From positions 70,335 through 134,334 of the forward strand of contig CAYQIV010000005.1 in NCBI GenBank assembly GCA_964417725.1: 64,000 nucleotides of DNA, given 5' to 3'. Origin of the DNA: SHZI01 sp964417725 (GTDB lineage: Bacteria > Pseudomonadota > Gammaproteobacteria > Steroidobacterales > GCA-2729495). The notes under the pieces were generated by a model. It made no database searches. It was not told the DNA's origin and saw nothing but the letters and a program-made list of their open reading frames with translations. Both the position numbers and the translations under genes were made by a program. Positions within the stretch are counted from its first letter, which is position 1; each line of letters starts with the position of its first letter. Below are positions 43,571-51,592 of this stretch, in pieces.

Positions 43571-45328
43571 TTACATGCCGAGCTTGCGCAGCAGCACGTA
43601 CCACGCCACGTCGATGTTGATGATGAAGAAATGGATGATGGCCAGCACCACGACGCCGGCCACCGGCACGATGACGAGGCCGGTGAGCCGGGTCTGGCGT
43701 TCGTGGCGCTTGTCTTCGGCGGTCTCGATGACCGGAATCTCGGCGATCGGCGGCGCGCCCTGCACGCTTTCGACGGCACGCGGGCTGTTGATGGCCGCAT
43801 CCATGGATTCGGCGATCTGCGGCCAGCCGAGGCCGGCGGCCAGCGTCAGGATGACGAGCAACGCAAGCAGCACCGGGCGGTTGGGGCTCGAGGGCTGCAA
43901 CGGCAGGTCCGGCGGCTCGACCAGCGCGAAGCGCTCGCCCTTGCTCTGGGTTTCCAGTGCCTGGCCCATGCGCGCGGTCGAGAGGCGTTCGCGGGCGGCC
44001 TGGTAGGCGGCGGTGGCGGTCAGCAGGCGGCGTTGCAGGGCGCTCAGGTCCTTCTCGACGTCGGCGCTGCGGAGGGTGTTGCGTTCCAGCTCGTTGATGC
44101 GTGCCCGCAGCGCGTTCTGCTTGTCGCGCAGCGAGCGTTCTTCGGCCTCCAGGCCGCGCTTCTGCGCCTCGATCTGGATGTAGACGGGGTTGTCGGGCCG
44201 CAGGCTGCCGACCTCGCGCCCCGGGCTGGCCTCGGCGAAGCGGCTTTCGAGGTTGGCGATGCTGCGTTCGAGGCGCTGCACCTCGGGGTGTTCGGCGGAG
44301 TACTTCTCGCGGGCCTTGGCCAGTTCGAGGCGGGCATCGGCGAGCGCGGCGGCGTTGGGGGTGGCGTCGACGTTGGTGCCGAGCTGGGTGCGCACGGCTT
44401 CGAGATCGCGCCGGGTGCGCACCACGTCGGGGTGGTCGGCGCTGTAGCGGCCCTCGAGCATGGCGAGCTGGGTCTGCAGGGCGCGGAGCTGGTCTTCGGG
44501 CGGCGACACGGGCTTGCCGTCGGGCAGGACGGTGGTGGCCATCGGGCTCAACTGGGCGAGCTGGGCGCCGAGCATGATCTTGCTGTCCTGGATCGACTGG
44601 ATGCGCCGGTCGATCTCGCGCAGCTCGTTCTCGAGGTTCTGCATGACCTGCATGTTGAAGCCACGCAGCTCGGGCAGGCTGCCCTCGTTCTGCTGCTTGA
44701 TCTGCGAGATCTGCACTTCGAGGTCGCGGACCTCGGCATCCATGCGCTCGACCTCGGCCTGCAGGAACTGGCTCGTCTCGGAGGTCTGTTCGGTGCGCGA
44801 GCGGACGTTCTCGGCGAGGTACAGCGAGACCAGCTCGTTGGCCACCTGGCGCGCCACCTGCGGCGACTCGTGCTCGAAGCCGAGCGTGAAGGCGATGGTG
44901 CTGGTCACGGCACGGCCGGCCGCGTCGGGGAGCTGCACGTCGATGACATCGATCTTGATGTCCTTCTGCACCTCGTCGACGAGCATCAGCGTCGGCAGGT
45001 ACTTGCGCTCTTTCTCGAAGAGATTGAATTTCTCGATGATGCTGGCGAGGTTGGTGCGCGTCATGACGCGCTGGTTGATGTACTGCACCTGGCGGGCGGC
45101 GAAGGTGGTGACGGTGCTCGGCACGAGGCCCGGCGGCACGTCCGGGTCCTCGATGAGGATGACGGCCGACGACGTGTAGGCATTGGGCCAGACGAAGATG
45201 CCGACGACACCGGCGACGAGGATGGCCAGCGCGATGAGCAATGCCGGCCGGCGACGGCGCTTCAGCGCGTCGAGGTAGTCGGCGAAGGTCCGGGTGTCTT
45301 CTTCGGGGACTGCGATCTCGTAGGCCAT
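43571..45328 (-). CDS. Wzz/GNVR-type polysaccharide chain-length determinant protein
   Basis: A 585-residue inner-membrane protein. The N-terminal membrane helix (ALLIALAILVAGVVGIFVWP) is followed by the Wzz domain (YTSSAVILIEDPDVPPGLV) and an extended periplasmic coiled-coil region (about residues 160-430, rich in Glu, Arg, Gln and Leu). Two further hydrophobic segments lie near PVLLALLVILTLAAGLGWP and GLVIVPVAGVVVLAIIHFF. This layout is that of the chain-length regulators of XrtA-type EPS loci. The FALVEPPDLPLQPSSPNRP stretch is the conserved pre-membrane proline-rich motif. It is the first gene of its operon, with the kinase and ATPase downstream. Confidence 0.9.
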   Translation of the reverse strand: MAYEIAVPEEDTRTFADYLDALKRRRRPALLIALAILVAGVVGIFVWPNAYTSSAVILIEDPDVPPGLVPSTVTTFAARQVQYINQRVMTRTNLASIIEKFNLFEKERKYLPTLMLVDEVQKDIKIDVIDVQLPDAAGRAVTSTIAFTLGFEHESPQVARQVANELVSLYLAENVRSRTEQTSETSQFLQAEVERMDAEVRDLEVQISQIKQQNEGSLPELRGFNMQVMQNLENELREIDRRIQSIQDSKIMLGAQLAQLSPMATTVLPDGKPVSPPEDQLRALQTQLAMLEGRYSADHPDVVRTRRDLEAVRTQLGTNVDATPNAAALADARLELAKAREKYSAEHPEVQRLERSIANLESRFAEASPGREVGSLRPDNPVYIQIEAQKRGLEAEERSLRDKQNALRARINELERNTLRSADVEKDLSALQRRLLTATAAYQAARERLSTARMGQALETQSKGERFALVEPPDLPLQPSSPNRPVLLALLVILTLAAGLGWPQIAESMDAAINSPRAVESVQGAPPIAEIPVIETAEDKRHERQTRLTGLVIVPVAGVVVLAIIHFFIINIDVAWYVLLRKLGM

Positions 45329-45716
45329 GATGCGTGGCTCTGTCTCTTCTGGTGGTGTGGGGCGCTATCCGGGCCGGACCGATGCTAGCGGGTCATGAAA
45401 CGGGGGGATGTGACCCGCCGCCCAAATCCCCCCCGCGCTGCGGCATGCGGCGTCCACGGCCGAGAATCGGGTCAACCAATATCGCTCAGGACGTTGATGA
45501 GTCTAGCACCGCCCCCCGACAGCGCCACACAGATTACCAAGGTTTCACCCGCCACCGCGGGTCCGGGCACCACGGGCGCGATGACCGGCCGCCGGCATCG
45601 CGATGGCCTGCCGGGCACACCGGGCATCCGCGTCGACCCCGACTCGAACGACACGGCGACACCACGAAGAACGCCCCGGAGGCCGGGGCGTCATCGGGCC
45701 GGCAGTCGCGGCAGGG
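45329..45716. other. intergenic stretch upstream of the chain-length operon
   Basis: No gene is recognisable between the chain-length regulator start and the stop of the VPLPA-CTERM gene. It must hold the promoter of the 45328-41784 operon. I found no convincing sigma-70 pair or sigma-54 (GG-N10-GC) site by eye. A hairpin at 45671-45691 is listed separately. Confidence 0.5.
45671..45691 (-). terminator. probable terminator downstream of the VPLPA-CTERM gene
   Basis: A perfect 9-base stem (ACGCCCCGG and CCGGGGCGT) closes a three-base loop. On the minus strand it is followed by a short TTCTT run. It lies 26 bases after the stop at 45717. The T-run is short, so termination may be partial. Confidence 0.65.
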
Positions 45717-46370
45717 TCAGGTGGTGCGGCGGGCGCGACGGCGCCAGGCGAGGCCCGCGATGCCGGTGGCGAGCAGCCACACGGCGGCCGGTGCCGGCAC
45801 GGCCTGCGTGCCGCCGAACCAGGCCGTTTGGGCGAAGCCCCCGGCTTCCCGCGGCAGGCGGAAACCGCCCACCCGCGCGGCGAAGAACGAATGGCCCGAG
45901 GGCGCCCGGCCGGTGGAGAGGTCGACGTAGCTCAGCACGTCGTCCATCGTGACGCCGGCGATGGAGAACTCGAGCACGTCGGTGCGCGCCCGGGGCCGGC
46001 CCTGCAGGACGATGTCGAAGCGGCCGAAGGTCGAGGCCTGGCCGGCGTTGCGTGCGCCGTTGCGGGCCCGCCAGCCATCCGGCAGGCCGGTGATGTCGAA
46101 GGCCTCGGTGGCCGTGCCGCCGACGATGTTGAAGGTGAAGCGGTCGATGCCGAAGCGCCGCCGGGCACCATCGGTGAGGGGATCGAGCGCGGTGATGGTG
46201 AAGTCGATGTCGCCGCCGGCGCCGTCGGCGATGGTGACCATGAGATAGTTGATGCCGTCGGCGAGCTTGTTCGACTGGTCCAGATACCAGGACATGGACG
46301 CCGACTGGGCCGCCCCGGCCCACAGCAGCAGGACGGTGGCGAAAGCGCTGATTCTGGCGGAACGCGGCAT
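45717..46370 (-). CDS. exported protein with a VPLPA/PEP-CTERM sorting signal
   Basis: A 217-residue protein with an N-terminal signal peptide (about 1-24, ending AGAAQSA) and a C-terminal tripartite sorting signal (about residues 191-217): the VPAPA motif, the hydrophobic helix VWLLATGIAGLAW and a basic RRRARR end. That is the layout recognised by exosortases, and the VPxPA form fits the D type encoded at 28836. The mature domain (ITALDPLTDGARRRFGIDRF, FNIVGGTATEAFDITGLPDGW) is beta-rich and Gly/Asp rich, as in many secreted PEP-CTERM proteins of unknown role. The start ATG 46370 follows a GGGAAG ribosome-binding site. Confidence 0.85.
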   Translation of the reverse strand: MPRSARISAFATVLLLWAGAAQSASMSWYLDQSNKLADGINYLMVTIADGAGGDIDFTITALDPLTDGARRRFGIDRFTFNIVGGTATEAFDITGLPDGWRARNGARNAGQASTFGRFDIVLQGRPRARTDVLEFSIAGVTMDDVLSYVDLSTGRAPSGHSFFAARVGGFRLPREAGGFAQTAWFGGTQAVPAPAAVWLLATGIAGLAWRRRARRTT

Positions 46371-46466
46371 TGTTCTTCCCTCTGGCGTGTCCATCGGCGT
46401 GCCCATCATCGGCCGCCCCCGCGGGGCCGGCGCCCCGGTCTCGCGCCGGGTCGTGGTCACGGACCG

Positions 46467-46495
46467 ACTCTAGGCCCATCGCCGGGCCCGTGCAA
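46467..46495 (-). promoter_or_regulatory. candidate sigma-70 promoter of the VPLPA-CTERM gene
   Basis: On the minus strand, TTGCAC (46495-46490) and TAGAGT (46472-46467) are separated by 17 bases, close to the sigma-70 consensus TTGACA-17-TATAAT. The -10 end lies 97 bases upstream of the start ATG. A perfect TTGACA lies six bases further upstream but at too long a spacing. Confidence 0.4.
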
Positions 46496-46529
46496 TGTCA
46501 AGTTGTCATAATCCGCCCCGCCGCCCCCC

Positions 46530-47285
46530 TCAGCCCGGGCCCACCGCCGCGGCGGCCCACAGCGCCGCCAGCGCCCGGGCGGTCTCCATCCAGCGCCCGA
46601 GGCGGGCGCGGTCTTCCTCGCCGGGCGCACGGCCGAGGCAGGCGGTGAGCCAGGCCTCGTGCGCCTCGCTCGGCAGCTCGCGGGCCAGCGTGGCGCGGTC
46701 GAACCACGGGTCGGCGCAACCGGCGTATTCCCAGTCGATGAGGCACAGGCCGCCGACGCCGCGGATGACGTTGGCAGCATGGACATCGTGATGGCACAGG
46801 CAGTGGCCGGCGGCCGGTTCGGCGGCCAGCCGCGCGATGAGCGCCCGCGCCGGACCCTGCCAGGCGGGGCCGGCGGCGGCGGCGTAGCGGGCGATCACCG
46901 CCGGCAGGTCGACCGGCGCCGTGTCGACCGGCAGGGCGTGGAGCCTGGCGAGCAATGCGCCGAGGGCCTCGATGTCGACGGCGAGGGCGGCGGGCCGCAA
47001 CGCCTTGCCGGGCAGCCAGCGCCTCAGCAGCAACCCGGCCTCCGGATCAGCCGCCAGCGGCGCCGGGCCGAGGCCGGCCACCGCGACCGCCTCGAGCACG
47101 GCGTGCTCGCGACGGCGGTCGAGGCCGAGCGTGGCGGCGCGCGGGCCGTCGATGCGCAGCAGGGCCTCCTCACCGTTGTCGGCAGTGAGCCGCCAGCAGG
47201 CCGCCACGGCCCCCTCGCCCACCGGCCCGAGGACCCGCCAGCCCGGCGCCGCGCCGAGGCGCGCCAGCGCCGCCCCGGGTGTCAC
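46530..47285 (-). CDS. aminoglycoside/choline phosphotransferase family kinase, probable thiamine kinase
   Basis: A 251-residue kinase of the APH fold. The catalytic loop HHDVHAAN (residues 165-172) contains the Asp167 base and Asn172, and IDWEYAG (183-189) supplies the metal-binding Asp184. The GTG start at 47285 overlaps the stop of the PnuC-like gene, so translation is coupled. Its place in an operon under a TPP riboswitch with a thiamine-binding protein and a transporter suggests it phosphorylates imported thiamine to thiamine monophosphate, like ThiK. That is inference from context; choline or methylthioribose kinases share the fold. Confidence 0.75.
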   Translation of the reverse strand: MTPGAALARLGAAPGWRVLGPVGEGAVAACWRLTADNGEEALLRIDGPRAATLGLDRRREHAVLEAVAVAGLGPAPLAADPEAGLLLRRWLPGKALRPAALAVDIEALGALLARLHALPVDTAPVDLPAVIARYAAAAGPAWQGPARALIARLAAEPAAGHCLCHHDVHAANVIRGVGGLCLIDWEYAGCADPWFDRATLARELPSEAHEAWLTACLGRAPGEEDRARLGRWMETARALAALWAAAAVGPG

Positions 47286-47890
47286 GCGGGCTGCGCCATT
47301 GCCCGGCGCCAGGCGCGCAAGCCGACGACGATCAGCACGAGGTAGACGGCGAAGAGCAGCGCGGTCAGGACGAGGCCGCGGCTGACGTAGAGCCAGATCG
47401 ACAGGCTGTCGATGACAAACCAGTAGTACCAGTTCTCGAGGAGCTTGCGCGCCACCATCCACGTCGCGCCGATGGCGCCCCACGTGGTCAGCGAATCGAG
47501 GAACGGCATCGCCGCGGCGCTGTACTCGCCGAGCAGCCAGCCGCTGAGCAGCGACAGCGACAGCAGCCCGACGATCAGGGTCGCGTGCCAGGCGAATGGC
47601 CGCGTCGCCACGGCCAGCGGCACCGCGTCGCCGGCCGCGTCCCGGCCGCCGTATTGCCATGCCCACCAGCCGTAGAGGGCGAGCACGGCGTAGAAGACCT
47701 GCAGCAGCGACTCCATGTACAGCGCGGCGTCGTACATCAGGCGGATGTAGATCAGCGAGCTGACCAGCGCCGCCGGCCAGCACCACAGCGACTGGCGGAT
47801 GGCAAACAGCAGATAGGCGATGGCGAGCGCCACCGCCACCAGCTCCCAGGCGCTGGTGGTGGCGAAGACACGGGCCAGCAACTCCGGCAC
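47282..47890 (-). CDS. pnuT: PnuC family transporter, probable thiamine transporter PnuT
   Basis: A 202-residue inner-membrane facilitator with about seven helices. Conserved PnuC features are AIAYLLFAIRQSLWCWPAALVSSLIY (the W-x-x-x motif in helix 2), YGWWAWQYGG and NWYYWFVIDSLSIWLYVSRGL near the C-terminus, whose aromatic and Asp residues line the vitamin site. PnuC members carry nicotinamide riboside. Those downstream of TPP riboswitches are called PnuT and carry thiamine. It starts with GTG 47890, 12 bases from the thiamine-binding gene, and overlaps the kinase gene. Confidence 0.85.
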   Translation of the reverse strand: MPELLARVFATTSAWELVAVALAIAYLLFAIRQSLWCWPAALVSSLIYIRLMYDAALYMESLLQVFYAVLALYGWWAWQYGGRDAAGDAVPLAVATRPFAWHATLIVGLLSLSLLSGWLLGEYSAAAMPFLDSLTTWGAIGATWMVARKLLENWYYWFVIDSLSIWLYVSRGLVLTALLFAVYLVLIVVGLRAWRRAMAQPA

Positions 47891-47901
47891 GGCCGCGTCG
47901 C

Positions 47902-48177
47902 TCAGGCTGCACCGATGTGCGGTGCGTGGTGGATGTCGAGCTCCGCGCCGACGTACTTGGCGACCAGGACGAGGGTCGGCGAGGTGGCCATGGCCCTCGC
48001 CAGGCAGTCGTTGATGGCGCCGGTCACCGCCGCATGGTCGCCCCGCAGCTGGGTGCTCATGGCGTTGGTCACGACCTCGATGCCCGGCTGGCGGCGCAGG
48101 TCTTCGATGAAGGCGGTGATCGGCCCGATGAAGCCCGCATCGAGCGGATAGAGGCTCAGTTCGGCGGTGATGCGCAT
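47902..48177 (-). CDS. thiamine-binding (MTH1187/YkoF-type) protein
   Basis: A 91-residue ferredoxin-like-fold protein of the thiamine-binding family (PF01910). ITAELSLYPLDAGFIGPITAFIEDL at the N-terminus and VVTNAMSTQLRGDHAAVTGAI in the middle match the family pattern of two beta-alpha-beta units with the ligand-facing Thr/Ser-x-x-x-Gly segment. YkoF-type relatives bind thiamine or its pyrimidine part (HMP). It lies between the TonB receptor and PnuT. Start ATG 48177. Confidence 0.8.
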   Translation of the reverse strand: MRITAELSLYPLDAGFIGPITAFIEDLRRQPGIEVVTNAMSTQLRGDHAAVTGAINDCLARAMATSPTLVLVAKYVGAELDIHHAPHIGAA

Positions 48178-48201
48178 GCGCTGTGCTCCCTTGGTCTCCG
48201 T

Positions 48202-50373
48202 TTACCAGTGCCGCGACACGGTCACGCCGGCGTGGCGCGGATCGCCGAGCCGGGTGTAGAGCGTCGGCGTGAAATCCGGCGGCTCGTTGCCGAAGTAAAA
48301 GCCGCGCACGGCGTGCTTTTCGTCGCTGAGGTTACGCACCCACAGCTCGACCTGCCAGCCCTGCCAGCGCCGGCCGCCGCGCAGGTCAGCGAGCGCCACC
48401 GCCGAGGTGCGCGGGTCGCGGCAGTCGCCGATCGACTGGCAGTAGTCGATGACGTAGCGGTCGCGGCCGGCCAACGAGGCACGCAGATACCAGCCGGCCG
48501 GACCCTGCCACTCCCCCCACAGGCCGAAGCTGTGTTCCGGCGCATGGGCAAAGTCCGCACCCTCGAGTTCCGGGCGCGCGGCGAAGCGCCGGATGCGCGT
48601 GCGCAACAACCCGAGGTGAGCGCCGACGGCGAGGGCGTCGCCGACCCGCTGCCGCCACTCGAACTCGGCGCCATGGGTGCGCGCGCTGCCGGCGTTGGCC
48701 GTGTAGAAGATGTAGGTCAGTGGGTCGCCGGCACGAAGCTGTACCGGGATCTTGACCTGCATGTCGTCGCGCGACTGCCAGAACAGGCTCGCGGCGAACT
48801 CGAAGCGACCGTCGGCGGCGAACCAGCGCAGGCCGGTCTCGGCGTTCCACAGGTACTCGGTGTCATAGGCGATGTCGTCGGCGCCGACGTTGAAGTCGGG
48901 GAAGGCGTCGAAGTCGAAGCCGGCGAGGCTCGGGTTGAAGCCGCCGCCCCGGTAGCCGCGCGCCAGCCGCAGCCAGAGCTGCCGGCCCGCGGCGGGCGCG
49001 TGCTGCAGCGCCAGTTCACCGCCGAGCATGCGGTCGTCGGCATCGAGGCGGTTGGCCGAGGTCGTCGCGGCAATGCGGTCGATGCCGGCATCGCGGTAGC
49101 CGGCGTCGCGCGTTTCGTGGCGCAGGCCGGCGCTCAGGGTGGTGCGGGCACCGAGCGGCAGCGACAGCTCGCCGAACAGCGCCACGCGGGTGGCGTCGTA
49201 GTCGTGCTGGAGTGTCGAATCGATGGCCAGATCGAAGCCGCAGGTCGCGGTATCGCAGTGGCCGCGGTCGTCGCGCCGGCCCTGCTCGTCGAGGCGCATC
49301 AGGTAGACGCCGAGCAGCCAGTCGGCGGTGCCGATGCGTCCGGCCGGCGTCGACAGCAGGCGCAGCTCCTGGCTGAGCGTGTCGCGCTCGCGGGCGAAAC
49401 CCTGGGTGAAGTCGTAGATGAGCGGCGCGAAGCCTTCGGCATTGCCCCAGTCGGCATCGAAGCCGAGCCGGCTGTCGGTGTCGGCCAGCGTGCTGATGCT
49501 GACCAGCGAGGCGCGTGGCCCGAGCGGTGTCTCGACACGCAGCGCCAGGGCACGGGTGCGCTGGTCGTCGCGGCCCGGTGCATCGCTGTGCGTGGTGTAG
49601 CCATTGTCGGTGGCGAAGGCGTCGTAGCCGTTGTCCATCTCGAGGTGCAGCGCGGTCAGCAGCACGCGCGTGTCGGCCTGCGGCTGCCAGGCGAGCTTGC
49701 CGCGCAGGGTCAGCTCGTCGCGCTCGTTGGTGTCGTCGCGGCCGAGGTAATCGTTGCGGCGGAAGCCGTTGCTGCCGTAGTGGCGCACGGCGAGGCGCCC
49801 GGCGAGGTCGTCGAAACCGGGCACGGCGCCACCACCGGCCACGCCGATGGCGCGGGTGTCGTCGCTGCCCGCGCTGGCCTCGGTATACAGCGACGGCGTG
49901 GCGACGGGGTCGGTGCTGCGCATCCAGACGAGACCGGCGAGCGCATCGGCACCGTAGCGCGTGCCCTGCGGGCCGCGCAGCACCTCGATGCGATCGACGT
50001 CGAAGGTGCCGGCCACCGCACCGATGCCGGACAGGTCGATGTCGTCGACGATGAAGCCGACCGACGGGTTGGGTGCGCCCTCGTACTGCTCCAGTTCACC
50101 GCTGCCGCGGAGCTGGAAGTAGCGCGCCCGCGAACCCTCGCCGGACCAGTTGAGGTTCGGTGTGAAGAGCGTCAGCTCCTCGAAGTGCTGCAGCGTCTGG
50201 CCGCGGATCGCCTCGCCGTCGAAGACGGTGACGCTGGCCGGCAGGGCGTCGACGGCCACCCCACGCAGCGGCGAGGCGAGGACGAGGATTTCTGGTGAGG
50301 GCGACGGCGGCACGGCCGGCGGCGTCGACAATGCGGCGCCGGCGGCGAGCGCAAAGAGCACGGGCATGGACAT
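48202..50373 (-). CDS. TonB-dependent outer-membrane receptor, probable thiamine uptake receptor
   Basis: A 723-residue receptor. After a signal peptide (residues 1 to about 22) comes the plug domain, with FDGEAIRGQTLQHFEELTLFTPNL and FDVDRIEVLRGPQGTRYGADALAGLVW, the conserved plug signature. The 22-stranded barrel ends in the usual aromatic residue (VTVSRHW). TonB energy would import the ligand to the periplasm. A TPP riboswitch directly upstream and a thiamine operon downstream make thiamine the likely ligand. The start ATG 50373 has a strong GCAGGAG ribosome-binding site. Confidence 0.9.
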   Translation of the reverse strand: MSMPVLFALAAGAALSTPPAVPPSPSPEILVLASPLRGVAVDALPASVTVFDGEAIRGQTLQHFEELTLFTPNLNWSGEGSRARYFQLRGSGELEQYEGAPNPSVGFIVDDIDLSGIGAVAGTFDVDRIEVLRGPQGTRYGADALAGLVWMRSTDPVATPSLYTEASAGSDDTRAIGVAGGGAVPGFDDLAGRLAVRHYGSNGFRRNDYLGRDDTNERDELTLRGKLAWQPQADTRVLLTALHLEMDNGYDAFATDNGYTTHSDAPGRDDQRTRALALRVETPLGPRASLVSISTLADTDSRLGFDADWGNAEGFAPLIYDFTQGFARERDTLSQELRLLSTPAGRIGTADWLLGVYLMRLDEQGRRDDRGHCDTATCGFDLAIDSTLQHDYDATRVALFGELSLPLGARTTLSAGLRHETRDAGYRDAGIDRIAATTSANRLDADDRMLGGELALQHAPAAGRQLWLRLARGYRGGGFNPSLAGFDFDAFPDFNVGADDIAYDTEYLWNAETGLRWFAADGRFEFAASLFWQSRDDMQVKIPVQLRAGDPLTYIFYTANAGSARTHGAEFEWRQRVGDALAVGAHLGLLRTRIRRFAARPELEGADFAHAPEHSFGLWGEWQGPAGWYLRASLAGRDRYVIDYCQSIGDCRDPRTSAVALADLRGGRRWQGWQVELWVRNLSDEKHAVRGFYFGNEPPDFTPTLYTRLGDPRHAGVTVSRHW

Positions 50374-50440
50374 GGCGGATCTCCTGCAAAAGTGAGCGAA
50401 GATCCGGTGTGACGGGCTGGTCGGGAATGTCGCGGTTGCG

Positions 50441-50531
50441 TCTTGTCCCTACGCCGGTACTAACCGGATCAGGTTCCAAGGGTTCCCTTGCGGATCTCAG
50501 GCCGGGCACGCGGGCCAGGCCACCCCTAAGA
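50441..50531 (-). promoter_or_regulatory. TPP (THI element) riboswitch
   Basis: On the minus strand the conserved THI-box blocks occur in order: GGGGTG opening, CTGAGAT (pyrimidine-sensing arm), AACCTGATC (pyrophosphate-sensing arm), then GGTTAGTACC hairpin and the closing GTAGGGA. Spacing is normal for the family, with a short variable P3 loop. It lies 68 bases upstream of the TonB receptor start. In proteobacteria such elements usually hide the ribosome-binding site or terminate transcription when thiamine pyrophosphate is abundant. No long T-run follows, so translational control is more likely. Confidence 0.95.
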
Positions 50532-50665
50532 CTGGCGCGAAGCATAGCGCGACAGCGCGCACCTGTGAACCGGCACGGGCCGCCGGGTCGGGGGCATTTC
50601 TGGTATCTTGCGCCGCACCCCATCCACCGTGTTGCCGCCCCCCCGCGGGCGGCGGGAAGCCTGTC

Positions 50666-51532
50666 ATGAGCCAAGCCGACTACAAGAACATCGACGCCGT
50701 GGTCAACATCTGGACCGAGGAAGCGCTGGCGCAGCGCCCCGGCTGGAGCACGGACTTCTTCTCCGGGAAGATGAACGCCGACAAGGGCCTCATCGCTCAC
50801 CCGATCAGCCTCGAAAAGATGGTCGACATGCTCGACGAGGCGCAGATCGACATCGCCTTCCTGATCGCGGCGCGCTCCGGCCGCCCCGGCCTGCCGGGCT
50901 GCTATCACATGCCCTACGAGATCGTCGCCCGCGCCTGCGAGAAATACCCCGACCGCTTCCGCGGGCTGGCCGGCATCGACCCCTACACCGGCATGAAGGG
51001 CGTGCGCGAGTTCGAGTCGGCGGTAAGGAACCACGGCTTCGTCGGCGCGCACCTCTACCCGCACTGGTTCGAACTGGCGCCCGACCACGCGAAGTACTAC
51101 CCCTTCTATGCCAAGTGCGTCGAACTCGACGTGCCGATCCAGATGCAGGTCGGCCAGTCGATGATCTACGCGCCCGACTACCCCTGCCGCAGCGTCGGCC
51201 GGCCGATCAGCCTCGACGCCGTGGCCTGCGACTTCCAGGAACTGAAGCTGATCGGCATCCACGTCGGCATCCCGTGGACCGACGAGATGATCGCCATGGC
51301 GTGGAAGCACAACAACGTCTACATCGGCTGCGACGCGCACCGGCCGAAGTACTGGCCGGAAAGCTTCGTCCGGTACATCAACTCGTTCGGTCAGGACAAG
51401 GTCATCTTCGGCACGGATTTCCCCGTGCTGCCCTTCCGCCGCACCGTCGACGACATCGACGCGCTCGGCTTCAAGCCCGAGGCGCGACGCAAGCTGATGC
51501 GCGACAACACCGCGCGGCTCTACCGGCTGTAA
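50666..51532 (+). CDS. amidohydrolase family (ACMSD/amidohydrolase-2) protein with a degenerate metal site
   Basis: A 288-residue TIM-barrel protein. The fold is recognisable by RFRGLAGIDPYTGMKGVREFE, GFVGAHLYPHWF, ELKLIGIHVGIPW and KVIFGTDFPVLPF. His129, His199 and Asp251 sit at metal-ligand positions. The first-strand His-x-His of metal-dependent members is missing (residues 12-14 are VVN within IDAVVNIWTEE), and the usual histidine after strand 5 is Gln164 (MQVGQSM). It may use a different metal arrangement, or be a decarboxylase or hydratase-like relative. The start ATG follows the riboswitch region and is divergent from the thiamine operon. Confidence 0.85.
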   Translation: MSQADYKNIDAVVNIWTEEALAQRPGWSTDFFSGKMNADKGLIAHPISLEKMVDMLDEAQIDIAFLIAARSGRPGLPGCYHMPYEIVARACEKYPDRFRGLAGIDPYTGMKGVREFESAVRNHGFVGAHLYPHWFELAPDHAKYYPFYAKCVELDVPIQMQVGQSMIYAPDYPCRSVGRPISLDAVACDFQELKLIGIHVGIPWTDEMIAMAWKHNNVYIGCDAHRPKYWPESFVRYINSFGQDKVIFGTDFPVLPFRRTVDDIDALGFKPEARRKLMRDNTARLYRL

Positions 51533-51592
51533 GGCATCACGCCCTGCCGGAGCCCGCGCGCACGGCGGGCCCGGCGCGGGACGCCGCCCCGC

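Noticed and set aside
46371..46460. N-terminal extension of the VPLPA-CTERM protein to 46460
   Set aside because: The added residues are hydrophilic and would bury the signal peptide. The ATG at 46370 has a proper ribosome-binding site.
47286..47912. Long frame upstream of the phosphotransferase kinase
   Set aside because: It is the antisense-like shadow of the PnuC-type gene. The kinase start is the GTG at 47285, coupled to the pnuT stop.
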